Shown: in pieces, positions 1-14,400 of the stretch
How positions within the stretch are numbered: position 1 is the stretch's first letter
Layout: each line of letters begins with the position of its first letter
Source of the DNA: Dillenia suffruticosa
Taxonomy: Eukaryota; Streptophyta; Magnoliopsida; Dilleniales; Dilleniaceae
DNA: 64,000 nucleotides
Direction of reading: 5' to 3'
Assembly (NCBI GenBank): GCA_033439265.1
Contig: JAVTVX010000026.1
Location: 9,425,001 to 9,489,000 of the forward strand
Position numbers and translations under genes: made by a program
Notes under the pieces: generated by a model
What the model was told of the DNA's origin: nothing
Databases searched by the model: none
What the model saw: only the letters and a program-made list of their open reading frames with translations

Positions 1-2690
1 ATATATAACCTTTAAACTGATCAGAATATCTTATAAAGATATACTTTCTTACATGGGGACACAATTTTTCAAATTTATTGACAAAATCTTGAATGTATGC
101 AATTGATCCCCAAACTCTAAAATCACTCAAACATGACTTTCTATCAATTCAAAGTTCATATGGTGTTAGTGGTACTAATTTTGAAATCACTGTCAACAAG
201 ACAACTTCCCAATAAGAAATCGGTAAGTTAGTCTAAGTCATCAAGGATCTTGGCATATTTAACAATGTCATGTTCCTTCTCTCCGCAATACCATTTTGCC
301 GATATGTAAAAGGAATAGTCAATTGTCTGATTATACCTCTTCCATTATAGAGATCCTTAAATTAACTTGAGAGATATTCATGTTCTTTATCCATTCTTAA
401 GCCTATTAATGTCACAGCTACTTGATTCTCTACTTAGTTCATTTGTTGTTTAAGGCATTCAAGTGCTTCGTATTTGTGAGAATTCATATAGATATGATCA
501 AATCGCATGAAATTATCTACAAACCTAATGAAATATGAAATTCCATATCTAGTTTTCATATTTATTGGACCACAAATGTCTGAATGGATTAACTACAATG
601 GAAATTCAACCCGTGTAGCCTTTCCAAATAGTTTTCTAGTCATTTTGCCGACAATACAATGTTCACATGTTGGCAAATTAGCTGTCGTGACTGAATCCAA
701 TAGTCTTGCTTTTACTAGTCAATTCATCATATTTTCCTCTATGTGACCAAATTTAACATGTCATGTCACATCATCAACATTTGCGCTATAAAAGAAATAA
801 ATATGTAACAAAAGACAATGCTCAACATAATAGATAAACGTTCATCCATCACACTATAGAACTATAAAACCATTTACAAGCTATCCAGAATTGAAATACA
901 TGTCATTTAGATACAGATTAACTTTGTTTTTCTAAAAGTTTATAATATAGCCAAACTTCAAAAGAATAACAACAGATATTAAATTTCATCGAATTTCTGA
1001 TACGTAAAGAGTATCATGCAGTATGAGAGTTCAGTCATTTTGTAACTTCAATTTATGAGTGTCAACTCCTTTTATCTCTACTCCTGTATTATTCCTCATA
1101 TAGATCCATCTCATACCAGAAGACACTCGACAAACATCTACAAGCATCTCGCAGTCTCTAATCATATGGTCTGTTACTCCTGATTTTATAATTCACTCAA
1201 GATAAGAATTAGTCAGTAAGATAGTATTAGGGATATACACATACTTAAAGAAACATTCTCAGGTATTACAATTTTCAACTCAGAGCATTCACAAATGAAA
1301 TGATCAAGAGTTTAGCAATTACAGCACTTCAACTTGCTATTGTCCCATTTCTTTCTGAAGTGCTTGCATCTGTTCTTTTGTGATCTGTCTCCGCTCTGCT
1401 TTCCTTTTTTACTTTTGTTCATGTTCCTTCTATGCTTAGAGCTTGAGACTCTCTTGGAACTGGCTTTGCAACAAAAGCATCAGCTATGGATCTTACAATA
1501 CCAAGCCACTCATCCTCAAGCTCAACGTAGCGAGTACCATCTACAAAAGTCTTCACACTATTATTATGAGTCAAATTGACTTTTAGGTGCTCTCACTTTT
1601 AATCAAGGCTTGAACTTGGCTATTTATTAAAAAGAACATGATCAGCTGACTTCTATTCTCTTATCATATTAGACATGATCTTCAAATGTTGTTTAATACT
1701 GTGATCACCTCGTTTTTTATAAATATCAAACTTTATGGTCAATTATCTAGGATGAGTCACAGTGGTACCTCCACATTTCTCCTTGAAAGCACACTAAGAT
1801 GTCATGAACAATCGAATATTGCTCACACTTAGGGATCATGTTACCAAACATTGAGCTACTCGGGATCACTCGAGTAGTGGAATCTTTCTTTTTTCACACC
1901 TGGTAAGCATCTTGATGTCTCCTTTGTTGAGCAGTATTGCCCATACTAGAGTCCTACATGATATAGTTGATACCATCCAAGGCGTCTTGTTCTTCTAGCA
2001 TTTATGAGATTTTGTGGCACTATATCTCATAATTGTCATAATTCAATTTGTCACCATTGTCTAAGTTCATAATAATCAATTTTGATGTCATGATCTGGAT
2101 TTTAAGAGGGTGGACACAAATATTAATGCTCATCTCATACAAAGAATTTTGTACTTCAAAATTGATATTTTTGACAGATCAACATTAGGTATATAATCGA
2201 AAGTTCACTAAGTTTCCAATCATCACCTATTATCCTAATATATGACCCTCACAAATTTAATTTAAAGTTACAAAATTTAATAAGTTTCAGATAAAAATTA
2301 TTTAAATTCTTTCAACCAAAAACTTTCCATTTAAATAGATAAATTATTTAAATAATAAATGAGAATTACTCAAATTCTACCGATCCAAAATTTTCATTCA
2401 AGAGATCCTAGTTTTCTTATGCATACATTATCATCCAAATCAAGAAACATAGACAACATATGCTTAAAAAAAATTATATTTAAAGGTCTTAAAAATTTCT
2501 CTAATACATGATTATGGTCTTAAAAAGACAGTTATAATACCCAAAAGAAAACATACAAATGTATTATCTCAACTCTATCTTTAAGAGAAAATCTCGTTAT
2601 GGCACCTAATCTCGAGCTATTTATGCTTTGGGATAACCTTGTCTTTATTTGGGTCTTTACATTCTTAACTTTCTACATTTCTATTAATAT

Positions 2691-2712
2691 TGGTTTTATA
2701 TCATCATAGAAT
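2691..2712 (+). repeat. Target-site duplication, 5' side of LINE
   Basis: The stretch TGGTTTTATATCATCATAGA here matches TTGGTCTTATATCATCAAGA at 5076-5095, after the LINE tail. Copia B has a single matching copy near 13590-13610 (CACGTCATCAAGAATCATG). This identifies the LINE insertion point. Confidence 0.7.
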
Positions 2713-2713
2713 G

Positions 2714-5072
2714 ACCTGTAAGAATTGCAAGATTATACCGGGGGAGAGTGTGACAGCTCAACATAGACCCCTAGTTTTAGATATATGTGTGTCTAAAAGG
2801 CGAAAGAAGCTTCGTCCATTTGTGGAGCCAAAAATTTAGCGGTGGAAACTGAAAGTAGAAAATGTGATAACTTTTAGAGATAAATTAATTCAAGCGGCAA
2901 ATTGGTCTTTTAATGATGATTCGGAAATAATGTGGAAAGAGATATCTATTACTATTATGAGCATAGGTAAGGAGATTCTTGGTGTATCTAAGGGTCAAAC
3001 CCCAATAGGCAAAGAATCATGATGGTGGAACGAAAAAATTTAAACGGTTATCCGTACCAAACGAGAATGTTATAGAAATCTTAAAGATAATAGTAATAAC
3101 GATATATATGACAAATACAAAAATACAAAAAAAGATGTGAAAAAGATTATTTAAGAGTCAAATATTAAGGTGTATAATGAACTATACAAGAGATTGGAAA
3201 CTAAAGGCGAAAAGAAAGAGATCTACAGAATTGTCAAGTTAAGAGAAAGAAATGGTAAAGATTTAAATGGGGTTAAATGTATTAAGAGTGGAACCAATAA
3301 TATACTTGTAAAAGATGAGGATATAAGAAAACGTTGGTGTGATTATTTTGACGACCTCTTTAATGTTAAGAATATAACAGATATTGAAAATATCGAGATA
3401 CCTATAAAAGAAATTAATAGAGATTTCAAACATAAGATCCGCCCTTATGAAGTGAATGAGGCTTTAAAGAGAATGAAAAATAATAAAAGATGGTATTCCT
3501 ATAAAAGTGTGAAAATGTTTAGGTAAATTTGATATAAAAGTGTTAACGGATATTTTCAATAAAATTTGACAAATTAAGGGAATGCTCCAAATATGGAGAA
3601 AGAGTGTAATTGTACCGCTATATAAGAATAAAATAGACATACAGGATTGTTCTAATTATAGAGAAATTAAACTTATGAGCTATACCATGAAATTATGAAA
3701 GAAAATAATAGAATATAGATTGAGATTTGAGATAAATATATCTCAAAATCAATTTGAATTTATACTAGTGAGATCCATCACGAAAGCAATTCACTTGTTA
3801 AGACATTTGATGGAGACATATAGAGTACATAAAAGAGACCTACATATGGTATTCATTAACCTAGAAAAATCATATGATAGGATTCTTAGAGATTTATTGT
3901 GGTGGGCACTGATGAAGAAAGAGATATCTTTGAGATACATTAATTTCATTAGAGATATGTATGAGGGAGTTGAACCAATGTAAGAACTTGCGGAGGTTTG
4001 AGTGATAGTTTTCCCATTAACATTGGGTTTCATCAAGGTTTAGCATTAAGTCCTCTCATTTTTATAATAGTCATAGATGAAATCATAAAAAATATCTAAG
4101 ATAAAATACCATGGTGTATGTTTTTCGTAGATGATATAGTGCTAGTTGATGAAACTAGGGAGATGGTTAGTGCTAAACTAAAGTTATGGAGACATACACT
4201 AGAATCTAGAGGGTTTAGATTGAGTCGATCGAAAACAGAATATATAAGATGTAAGTTTAGCGACAGTTATCAGAATGATGAAAAACCGATTAGCTTAGAT
4301 GGGCAAGTTGTACCCAAAAGTGATCGATTTAGATATTTAGATTTCATCATTCAAAATGATGACACTATAGATAAAGATGTGAACCCCATGATTCAAGCGG
4401 GTTGGATGAAATGAAGAAGGGCATTTGGAATTCTTTGCGATCGCACGATACCATTGCATTTGAAGGGAAAGTTTTATAAAACCGTAATAAAATCTACACT
4501 ATTATATGGTACTGAATGTTGGGTTATGAAACAATGCCAAGAGTAAAAGATGGTTATATCAGAAATGAGGATATTTATGTGGATGTGTGAAAAAACTAGA
4601 AGAGATAAAATTAGAAATAAAGAGACTCGTAACAAAGTAAAAGTTAGTTTAATTGTGGATAAGATGCGAGAGTATCGTTTGAGTTAGTTCGGGTATATGT
4701 AAAAAAGACCCAAAAATACACCGGTTAGGAAAACCGAAAACTTAAATATGAGAGATCTAATAAAGCAAAGAGGTAGACCGCTGAAAACTTGGATGTAAGT
4801 TATCTATAAAGACATGAAAGTTAACGGTTTAGAAAAGAAAATAGTGTTGGATAGAAATAGATGACGTAGAAGAATCCGCACAAATTAAACCAATATATTT
4901 TAGATATTTATCTATTGATTTATTTATTTACTTTTCATTTTCTTTTTCTCTTTCTTTTTATTTTATTTTATTTATCTATTATATATTTATATATATTTTA
5001 TCTTCTACAAATTTGTCTCTCAAATGACCGACCCCAAATATTAGAATTAAGGCTCAAATTGTTATTGTTGTT
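2714..5072 (+). mobile_element. RTE-clade LINE, 5'-truncated, nested in Copia A
   Basis: This is a non-LTR retrotransposon of the plant RTE clade. From about 2800 it encodes the tail of the endonuclease and linker (WWNEK, ETKGEKKEIYRI, KLRERNGKDLNGVKC, RKRWCDYFDDLFN), then reverse transcriptase (LHMVFINLEKSYDR near 3840-3890; catalytic block FVDDIVLVDET near 4121-4155) and the C-terminal part (DKMREYRLS, RGRPLKTW). It ends with GTCTCTCAAATGACCGACCCC and a short (TTG)n tail. Full RTE elements are about 3.2-4 kb, so the 5' part including most of the endonuclease is missing, and several in-frame stops and shifts make it dead. A duplicated host stretch (TTATATCATCA...) flanks it at about 2691-2712 and 5077-5096. 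Copia copy B shows the uninterrupted site. Confidence 0.9.
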
Positions 5073-6376
5073 GTATTGGTCTTATATCATCAAGAATCAT
5101 GCTCCAACTCTCCGCAATTAATTCACCATTCACATTAGCCCGATTAGGAGACAGGGCATTTCTTAGTATGTATACGTCATCCCCTCCAAAAAAGCATGGC
5201 TTACATGAAGAAGTTTCAAATGTTTCTCTTCCATGATCTCCAAATGATCTGACAAAGTATGAGATAAGTTCATCTTGTAAGCCAATATTTGACCCAGCTT
5301 TACCATATATTATGGACTTCTCAATGTTCTAGCTCTTCCCCAAAAGATTTTAAGAGTGCATCTAATTATCACCATTTTTCTATAAAATGGGAACAATATT
5401 AAATCAGGCATACAACTAACCAAAATATTATAATAAATCTAAAAAGTTTGTTTAAAGGTATTTGTTCAAATCTCAAACAATTTTATGTTAAAAAAATTAA
5501 TTTTCAAACATAAATAAATGAATATAAATACAAAAAAAATGATGGGTGCAAAAAACAAATTTTCACTGAGATAGCTACAATTAAGAAAATAATTTTCTAA
5601 ACTCATAAAGAATTTTTGTCAAACATTTTGAGACTAAAAAATGATTTTTTGTAATTTTCTAATAATTTACTGATTTAAAAATTAATAAAAAATATTTTCA
5701 ATTTCGAAAGATAAATTAAAAACCATAGAAAATCCAAATAAAATAAAAATTATCTCTATGAAAATTCTAACCGAAATCGGTGGTGCACAGGCCTCCATGC
5801 ATCGCCAAAAGGGGTTATCTAGGATTGGACATGTGTCTACTCCCTAGCCAATGCATGCATGCCACGCTTCGCCTTCCTGGTGACCAAATTTTGACTACCC
5901 CTTTTTCAATACTTCTAAATTCAATGGTGGTCTTGGTTTTCTAATTAAACATATCTAGCCTAGGGTTTGTGTTTCATATGCCATTATTGAGAGTGGAAAA
6001 CGACAAAGTTTATTGTTCATCATATTCCTCATGTTATTAAAATTCTACAACTCAACCTTATTTTCAAATAGTTATATCTCTCTCAATTTTTAACCATTTT
6101 TCATGAAAAATCTAATCACATAAAAATCAAATCATGAAACACAATATTCTAAAAGATGCAAATACTTAAAGTTTTGGCTAGAGTTTGAAAAATATCATAA
6201 TGTACCCTATGCATGCACGTCAAATTTTGTAAATTTAATCATCATGGAATTAAATGCTTCTATATAATATTGAGAGAATTTCGTTAAGCCTATTTCAAGT
6301 TGCCATTAATGAACCATAAAAATTATTCTTGGCATTTTTCATGTTTCAAATCACAAAAAAGGCAGGAAATACCCAA

Positions 6377-6394
6377 GCATGGTTCCGATACAAA
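6377..6394 (-). other. Primer-binding site of Copia A
   Basis: On the minus strand the 18 bases directly after the LTR read TTTGTATCGGAACCATGC. This closely resembles the Copia site complementary to initiator tRNA-Met (TGGTATCAGAGC...). It confirms that the LTR edge is at 6395 and that the element reads on the minus strand. Confidence 0.7.
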
Positions 6395-6907
6395 TGTTGG
6401 TCAAACAAACCAACAAACTTCATTTTCTTCATGTATAAAATTTTATAATCTTAGATGGGTTAGAATTACTTAACTCTTTCAATGATTGAGTATTTTAGAT
6501 CTAAAAAAGTGTCATAAAATTGAATCACCTTCTTTTATTCATAATCCAAATACCTTTGGTATAGAAATGATCAATCCTTCTTCAAGCCGTATCTCTCTTG
6601 AAAAGAGATCTCTCCTTTTTTCTATCACTCAAAATGTCTTCTCTTTAACACATACTCAAAAGTGTCTCTCTATTTTTCCCTTCATTTTATTCACGTAAGT
6701 TGTAAACACCCCGAAAAATAAATGGGAAGTTGTGGGACTAGAGAGAGAGAGAGAGAGAGAGGAAGTTGAGAGATGGAGGGAGTTGAGGGGTGGTTTCCAA
6801 AAAACCACTCTCACCTCATTTCTCTCCTTATTCAAATTCAAATTTAAACTAATTGGTTTTTGGGTCGGGTCTATCCACATGGGTGGACTCATGCCCATTT
6901 TCCAATA
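6395..6907 (-). repeat. 5' LTR of Copia A
   Basis: The LTR is bounded by TGTTGG on the left and a CCAATA/CCAACA-type edge on the right, and matches the two LTRs of copy B throughout. A (GA)n tract at 6740-6762 lies inside it. The primer-binding site abuts its left edge in the minus-strand sense. The matching 3' LTR and target duplication would be outside the window. Confidence 0.75.
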
Positions 6908-7588
6908 GTTTCAAACCCCAAGAGCATAGTTGCTTTGAACATTTTAGGTTAAAGACTGATCCTATCATAATGTCAAATAAACACATCATGCAGGTTGTAT
7001 TTTTGCAATTGATCATCAATCAAGCATCTTTCTTATTTTGTTTAAAGAAATTCCATAAATGGTAGTAACCTAATATGCACATTAACTAATTTCTATGTGC
7101 ATTATTAAAAATGATTCATCAATATTTTGGCTTATTTGTTTATCATTATTGATGGTTTACTTATTTTAGATAAAATTTTTAATTTTAAGTTCTGTATATA
7201 TTTCTCGATTAAAAATATTTTTATAATCTTTTATTGTAATTCACTATCTAAAAATATTTTATAACTCTGGCTCTTATCATGACTCCCTCTATTAATAAAT
7301 TTTTCATGTAAATTTGGTTTTTACCCCTACAAACAAGATAAGAGATTCAATTGAAAATTGAAAATTAAAAAATAATTTTAAAAGAAAAATCTAAAGAGAT
7401 ACACATAGCAATTATATTTTAGGTGCATCCATAGGTCATATGCTTTTTTAACTTGGGGATTTTTTCTATGCCTATTAAATTGTCCGTATCAATGCTCAAA
7501 ATGTGTCGAAATTTTCAAATTTGGGGTTCATATTGCCACACAAACAATGTCACGATACACTATTTGTTCTCACAAATTTTCAAAAATT
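6908..7588. other. Unassigned DNA between the two Copia elements
   Basis: About 680 bases of AT-rich sequence lie between the right edge of Copia A and the target duplication of Copia B. I see no coding region, RNA gene or recognisable repeat in it. It is likely older intergenic DNA or a decayed element. Confidence 0.4.
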
Positions 7589-7593
7589 GAGAT

Positions 7594-7977
7594 TGTTGGT
7601 TTCAAAAACATAACAACGAATAAAATTCTCATGCATAAAATTCTTAGATTTAATTTGGATTAAAATCACTTACCTCTTTCGATGATTGGGCATTTTAGGT
7701 CTAGAAAAATCAGATCACTTTCTTTGTTCTACAAGCCAAATATCTTTTTGATGAAATCAACGATCAATCATCTCTTATTATTTTTGAGTATTGGAAGAAG
7801 ATCTATGTCTTTCTCTATCTCATTCTCCGAAAAGGAATACGTTCTTTTTCACACTTTTTCAAAATTGGAGAAAGGTTACCAATTAAGAAGGGAGTTGAGG
7901 GTGGTTTTCTAAAAACCACTCCCACCCCATTTTTCTCCCTTTCAAAATGGGTGGACCTGTACCCTCATTTTTGAATA
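7594..7977 (-). repeat. 3' LTR of Copia B
   Basis: The LTR starts with TGTTGG directly after GAGAT (7589-7593) and aligns with the 5' LTR to a CCAACA-like edge at 7977. A short tandem duplication that includes this edge follows. Confidence 0.8.
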
Positions 7978-8420
7978 TTTCTAATTCGCACATGAGGTTT
8001 AAATTTACACATAATATGATCATTACAATTGAAAATCACCAATTTTATATAGTCAAGTGGTTCGTGCAACCTGCGAGAATACCAAGAGCTCTAGGGTTAT
8101 ACATCGATTAAGGATATATAGTAGCTCACTTTCAATATGGTGATAAAAACGTCGTATCTCGCTATACTTTACACTTCTTTTACTAGACCCGCACCCTCAT
8201 TTTCCAACATTTCTCATTTACACATGAGGTTTAGACTCATACATAGCATGATTATTACAATCGAATATCACCAATTTCATTCAAACAAGTGGTTCGTCTG
8301 ACCTGTGAGAATACCAAGAGCACTAAGGTTATACATCGGTTAAGGATATGTAGCAGCTCGCTTTCAATATGGTGATAAGAATGTTATGTCTCGCTATAAC
8401 TTAAGTTTTTTTACTAAACA
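7978..8420. repeat. Tandem duplication (about 232-bp unit) at LTR edge
   Basis: Two head-to-tail units start at 7978 and 8210. Each opens with TTTCT...CACATGAGGTTTA and contains AAGTGGTTCGT, GAGAATACCAAGAGC and TTTCAATATGGTGATAA. The first unit ends with CCTCATTTTCCAACA, a second copy of the LTR edge. The unit therefore spans internal DNA plus the LTR border of Copia B. Confidence 0.8.
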
Positions 8421-11400
8421 CAGTCAACGTATCTCTCATTTCTCAAAACAATGTAAGAGTATACTTGATTCAAACTCATTTATGTATCCACAATTACTTC
8501 TCTAAACACTAAGTCATAGACATAATTGGCCAACCTATGAATACAGAGCAATGTTCGGTCAAAGACAATTTTCTTTTCATACCACTTACTTTCAACTTTA
8601 TTTTATCTACTTTCCTAGACATGCACTATCAAACTGAATCAACCATGGTTTTTTGTGATAAATTAAAGTATTAGCACTCAAAAAAATTTTCAAAAGACAG
8701 ACGAAAGTCTTAAGGATAAGGTTGAATATGAACCTCCAAGTCTCACACAATGAGGTGAGAAGAGATGCACCATCTCATTATCCAAATGATCACATTAGCA
8801 CATATGTTATTACACACATGTTATGATACTCTTTCTTTCCATTTGAAAGCGTATGTCTTCTTTTCTAAAAATAATGTATCATATAGATCTTAATCCAAGT
8901 GTACACAATACTTAACTGAATTTTCTTTTTTACAAGTCGTCCAAAATCTCACAACATCAAGAAAAACTCACACCTATCTATTAAACAAGTCCAATGGCTT
9001 ATTTTGAATCTATTTCGATTATTATATATGTAATATACGTAATCGATAGTCTCATCTTAGTACTCTACGAAGCAGGCTTGTATGTTAATTTACCACAAAT
9101 TAATACTGTTACATCTCTACATGTCACATAGATATTAGAGATGATTGTTTGTGTGTGAGACCTAATCTCAAAAAAATTGTCTGACATAACTTTAAATGTA
9201 GGCACAAGAATTTTGAACACAAAAAAAAATTCAAATATCAATGAATATGAGTATTGCATCATATATACTCTATATATGATTACAATCACAGTCGCAATCA
9301 AAAATACAGTCACAAATACTGTCATAACTTATGCAACCTAAGTAATTTAACATGTCTTATAAACATATTTTTAGGTACTGATTTCATAAAAGGATCAGCA
9401 ACCATAAAATGCATATGTATATATTTTAGTGTCATTTCCCTTTTTTCAATCATATTTTTGACAAAATTGAACTTTATGTCTATATTTTTGGTTTTACTAT
9501 TGTATTGGAGTCTTTAGTGTAAACAATAAATAACCGATTGTCACAATAAATCATCACATCTCCCACTGAGCTGCTTATTACTCCTAAATATTGCAAAAAT
9601 CTACTCAACCAAACTTCTTCCCAAACTTCAGAAACACAGCGCACAAATTTTGCTTTCATTTTAGAGAGAGATACATAGATTTCTTTATTGTTGCTTCATA
9701 AGATAATGCTGTCATTGAACAAGAATATATAACCAAAAGTAGATTTTTTTCATCTAAATCATCTCACCAATCAATATACGTATATTTTTTCAATACTAGA
9801 TCATTTCCTTGATAACAAAGAAAATAATATGCAGTTCAAGATCCTTTTCACAGCAATCCAATTACTCTTCCCTAAATTGGATTGACACATGCTGACCAAA
9901 TTCATTGCATGAAAAATGTTGGAACGAGTACATATCATAGCATACATTAAGCTCCCAACCACATTGGAATATGGTACTTTGGACATTTCATCTTTTTCTC
10001 TAGGAGTCTTCAAACACATTTTGTAGCCTAAACTATCGCCTTTAACTACAAAAGAATCAATGGATTTGTAGTTTTTCATTAAAAATCGTTATAGAATCTT
10101 TCAATATAAGACTTGAAATAATTACAATAATCTCTTGCAACAATCTCCATGGATCATAACTCTCAATGTATAATCTATCACACCATATCCTTCATTTTAA
10201 AATTTTGAAGACTATTTCAAGATTTGAAGGGCATACTCCTTATCATTTTTAACTAATAATATGTCATCTACATATAGGGATAGAATCACAAACATGTCAA
10301 TGGAGTTTTTTAAATAGACACATTAGTTTTTGTCTATCATGATAAAATTATGAGAGATCACTCCTTGAAATCTCAAATACCATTATCTCAAATATTGTTT
10401 AATACCATAAATATTGTCAACAATTGGCAATTGGAGATAAAACTCATTACCGGGAAAAGATTTTCTAATAATCAACACATTTTTACTGAATGTAATGCTT
10501 TGCCACTGGTTGAGACTTATACCTCTCAATAATTCCATCTATTCCATGCTTGGTTTTGAGAATCCATTTGTCCCTAATAACCTTCCGTCCTGACAGAAAT
10601 TCAACCAATCCTTAAACATGGTTGGACTCTATTGACTTCAATTCTTCTTCCATTATCTTTTTCCATTCCTTCTTGGCAAGACAAGAGAGAATCTCATCTA
10701 TGTTCTTAAATTTTTCTTCATTTTCTGAAGATACAATAAATACGTGCCCTTTAATTTCAAAGTAACGGTTAGACACTACCTTCCCAGAGTTTTCGAGTTG
10801 GTAATTCAATTGGATTGCTAGAGTTTGAATCTCTCCCACTAGGATCAACAACTAACTCATTTCTCACGATTTCAATGGTCCACTAAGGATAGAGTCATTC
10901 TCTAAATCAACTAATTCAAACTAAAACTCTATATCTTTTACTTTACCATTGCTAGAAAACTTATTTTCCAGAAATGTGACATTCCGTAATCCAATTTTTG
11001 TTGCAATACTATTTTCTTTCTCACCAATGAATACATAACCTTTAGAATGATCATAGTATCTATGAAAATACACTTTTTTACACAGGAACCTAATTTTCCA
11101 ACCTTATTAGAAAAATCTTAAATACAAACAGTCCATCCCCAAGGTTTAAGGTTATTTAGACACGGCTTTCTACCGGTACAAAATTCATATGATGTCGTTG
11201 GCACTAATTTTGAAAGCACTCTTTTCAAAATATAGACTGCAAGCAATAAAGTATCTCCCTAAAAAGAAATGGTCAAGTTAGTCTGCACCATCATAGATCT
11301 TGTTATATCTATTAATATCATATTCTTTCTCTTTGCAACATCATTCTGCTGAGGTATGTAAGAAATAGTCATTTGTCAGATTATGTTTCTTTCATTACAC

Positions 11401-14400
11401 AGATATTTAATTGATCTAATAAATTTTACATCCTCTATTCGTTCTCAAGGTTTTGATTATCATATCCATTTGATTTTTTATCTCGTTCATATAACATTTA
11501 AAGCATTCAAGTATTTTATATTTGTGAGAAATCAAATAGATATGGCCAAATCACATGAAATCATTTATAAACATAATAAAATAAAAAGGTCCATATCTAG
11601 CCTCCATATTCATTAGATCACAAATGTCTAAATGGACCAATTGCAATGAAAATTCAGCTTGTATGACCTTTTCCAAATGGTTTTCTTGTCATTTTGCAAG
11701 CAAGGCAATATTCACATGTTAGCAAATCAACTTTCGTAAGTGAACCTAATAGTTCTGCTTTTACTTGTCTATTCATCCTATCTTGCCCTATGTGATCAAG
11801 TCTAGCATGTCATATCACGTCATCAACATTTATATTACCAGAGAAACAAACATTTGAGGAAAAACTATGGTCAACATAATGTTCAAACTTTGTCCATCAC
11901 ATTGCAATGCTAGGAAACCATTTACAAGCTGTCCGGAACCAAAATACATGTCGTTTAAATACAAATCAGCCACATCTTTTAAAAGTTCAAAGTATAAACA
12001 AACTTCAAAAGAGCAAGAACAGATATTAAATTCTGTCGAATTTCTGACATGTAGAAAATATCATGCAGAATGAGAGCTCGGTCGCTTTGTAGCTCCAATT
12101 TACAAGTACCAACTCCTTTAACTTACACTATTGCATTGTTCTCCATATAAATCCATCTCTTACCAGAAGGCACTTGATGAAAATATACAAATATCTTTTG
12201 GTATGTTCTTATATCTGGGGTTATTCTTTTGTTATCCATCTCTAAACTTATTTCCTTTTTTGTTTTTGCTCCAGTTCCTCTCATACTTAGAGTTCGAAAC
12301 TCTCTTAAAAATAGACTCTGCAACAAAAATATTAACTATGATCTTGTAGGACAAAACGTCACGAGTAGCATCTGAGAAAGTTTTCACACTATAATTATAA
12401 GTCATATTAACTTTAAGATGCTCTCACTTATCAGAAAGGGATTAGATCAAACCTTGAACTTGTTATTCATCAGAGAGGATATGATCAACCGACTTTGACT
12501 CTCTAATTATGTTAGATATGACCCTTAAATGTTATTTGATACTATGATCACTTCACCTATTATTGGTATAACCTTTATGGTCAGTTGTATAAGACAAGTC
12601 ACACCAGTACTTTCATACTTTTCCTTGAGGTACACTCATATGTCATGAGTAGTCGCATATTGTTTACACTCAGGTATCATGTTGTCATCAATCACAAAGT
12701 TTATAAGGATCACTTGAGTAATGAAATCTATCTTTTTCCATACCCGATAGATATCTTGATTACTCCTATATTGAGCAGTATTGTCCAAATTGGAGTCCTC
12801 TGTGACATGGTTAATGCCTTCCAAGACTTCTTGTTCTTCAGGCACATACCATATTTTGTGGCGACATGTCTCATAATTGTCGTCATTCGATTTGTCACCT
12901 CTATTCAAACTTACAATAATGGATTTCGATACTATGGTTTGGATTTTAAGAGGGTGGACACAAGTACTAATACTCAAATTACACTTAATTTTATACTTCA
13001 AAATTAATATTTATGACAGATCAATATTAGGTATAAAATCGAATGTTCACTAAGTTCCCAATCATCATTTATGGTTCTAATGTATCACCATCATAAATTT
13101 AATTTAAATCTGCAAAATTCAATAGGTTTTAGGTAATAATTACTCAAAATTTTCTAATGAAAAAACTTTCCACTTAAATACATAAAATATTTAAATAATA
13201 TTTCAATTTTAGATGAGAATTACTCAAATTCTATCGATTCAAAATTTTTACTTAAGCAACCCTAGTTTTCTTTTGTATACATGATTATACAATTCAATAA
13301 ATATAGTCAACATATATTTAATAGAAACTTTATATTAAAAAAAAACTTAAAAGTTTCTTCTAGTACACGATTATGGTCCAAACAAATAACTATAATCGCA
13401 AAAGAAAATATATAAATGTATTATCTCGTTTAAGATAAATCCATTCGAGATATCATGTTTATGATTCTCTTAGATGGTCTATCCCAAGGAGTAAATCTCC
13501 TTATAACATGTAGGGAATTATTTATATTTTGGGATAGTTTTTTCATATTTGGATCGCTACATTCTTGACTTCCCACATTTATGTTAATATTGACCTCACG
13601 TCATCAAGAATCATGTATCTGTTTTCAACAATCAATCCATCAATCACATTAATTTAGTAAGGAAGCAAGGAATTTCATAGTATGCAAACGTCATCCCCTC
13701 AAAAAGCATGGCCTAGATCAAGAAGTTTTCAACATTTTTCTTCCATGATCTCCAAATGATTTGACAAAGTGTGAGATGGGTCAATCTTATAAGTCAATAT
13801 TTCACCCAATTTTATTATTCACTCTGAATTTCTCAAATCTCTAGCTCTCCCCAGAGGCCTAGAAGAGTTCATTCAATTATCACCATCTTACTAGAAAATG
13901 TGATCAATATTAGATCAGACACATAGCCAATTACAATATTATACAAGAAATTTAAAAAATAACAATTTCAAATATTATGCTCAATTTTCAATTAATTTTA
14001 TATTAAAAAAACAAAATTTTCATACATAAAAAAGAGTATAAAATCAAAAAAATATATAAATAATTTACACTTGGGTAGCCAAAAACAAGGAAATAATTTT
14101 TTCAACTTATAAAAAAAAATTAGAATTTTTCGGAATAATGATTTTTCTATAATTTTCTAACAATTTATTTATTTAAAAATTAATAAAAAAATATTTTTCA
14201 AGTCTAAAAAATAAATTAAAATTTACAAAAAATAAAATAAATAAAAATTTATTTCAATGAAAATTCTAACCGAAAATGGTGCCGCACGTGCCTCCACATG
14301 TCGCCGGGAGGGGCTGTCCAGAAATGGACACATGCCTACTCTCCCTGTCTGGCATGTGCATGCCACGCGCCACTTTCCCGACGACGAACGACTGTGAAAT

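Larger units (their letters stand above)
1..6907 (-). mobile_element. Copia retrotransposon A (enters from left edge), broken
   Basis: This is an old Ty1/Copia element read on the minus strand. Its 5' LTR is at 6395-6907, followed by an initiator-Met-type primer site (6377-6394) and a leader of about 1.9 kb. A gag region lies near 1450-2150, a CCHC-type zinc-knuckle signal near 1290-1400, and integrase-like coding near 60-900. The rest lies beyond the window. The order gag, knuckle, integrase fits Copia. It aligns over most of its length with copy B (7594-15380), which serves as a guide to its parts. An RTE LINE sits inside it at 2714-5072. It carries many breaks and cannot be active. The family is well supported; lineage is not assigned. 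Confidence 0.85.

Noticed and set aside
12585-13007. Plus-strand open frame of 140 residues
   Set aside because: It is the shadow of the minus-strand gag region of Copia B.
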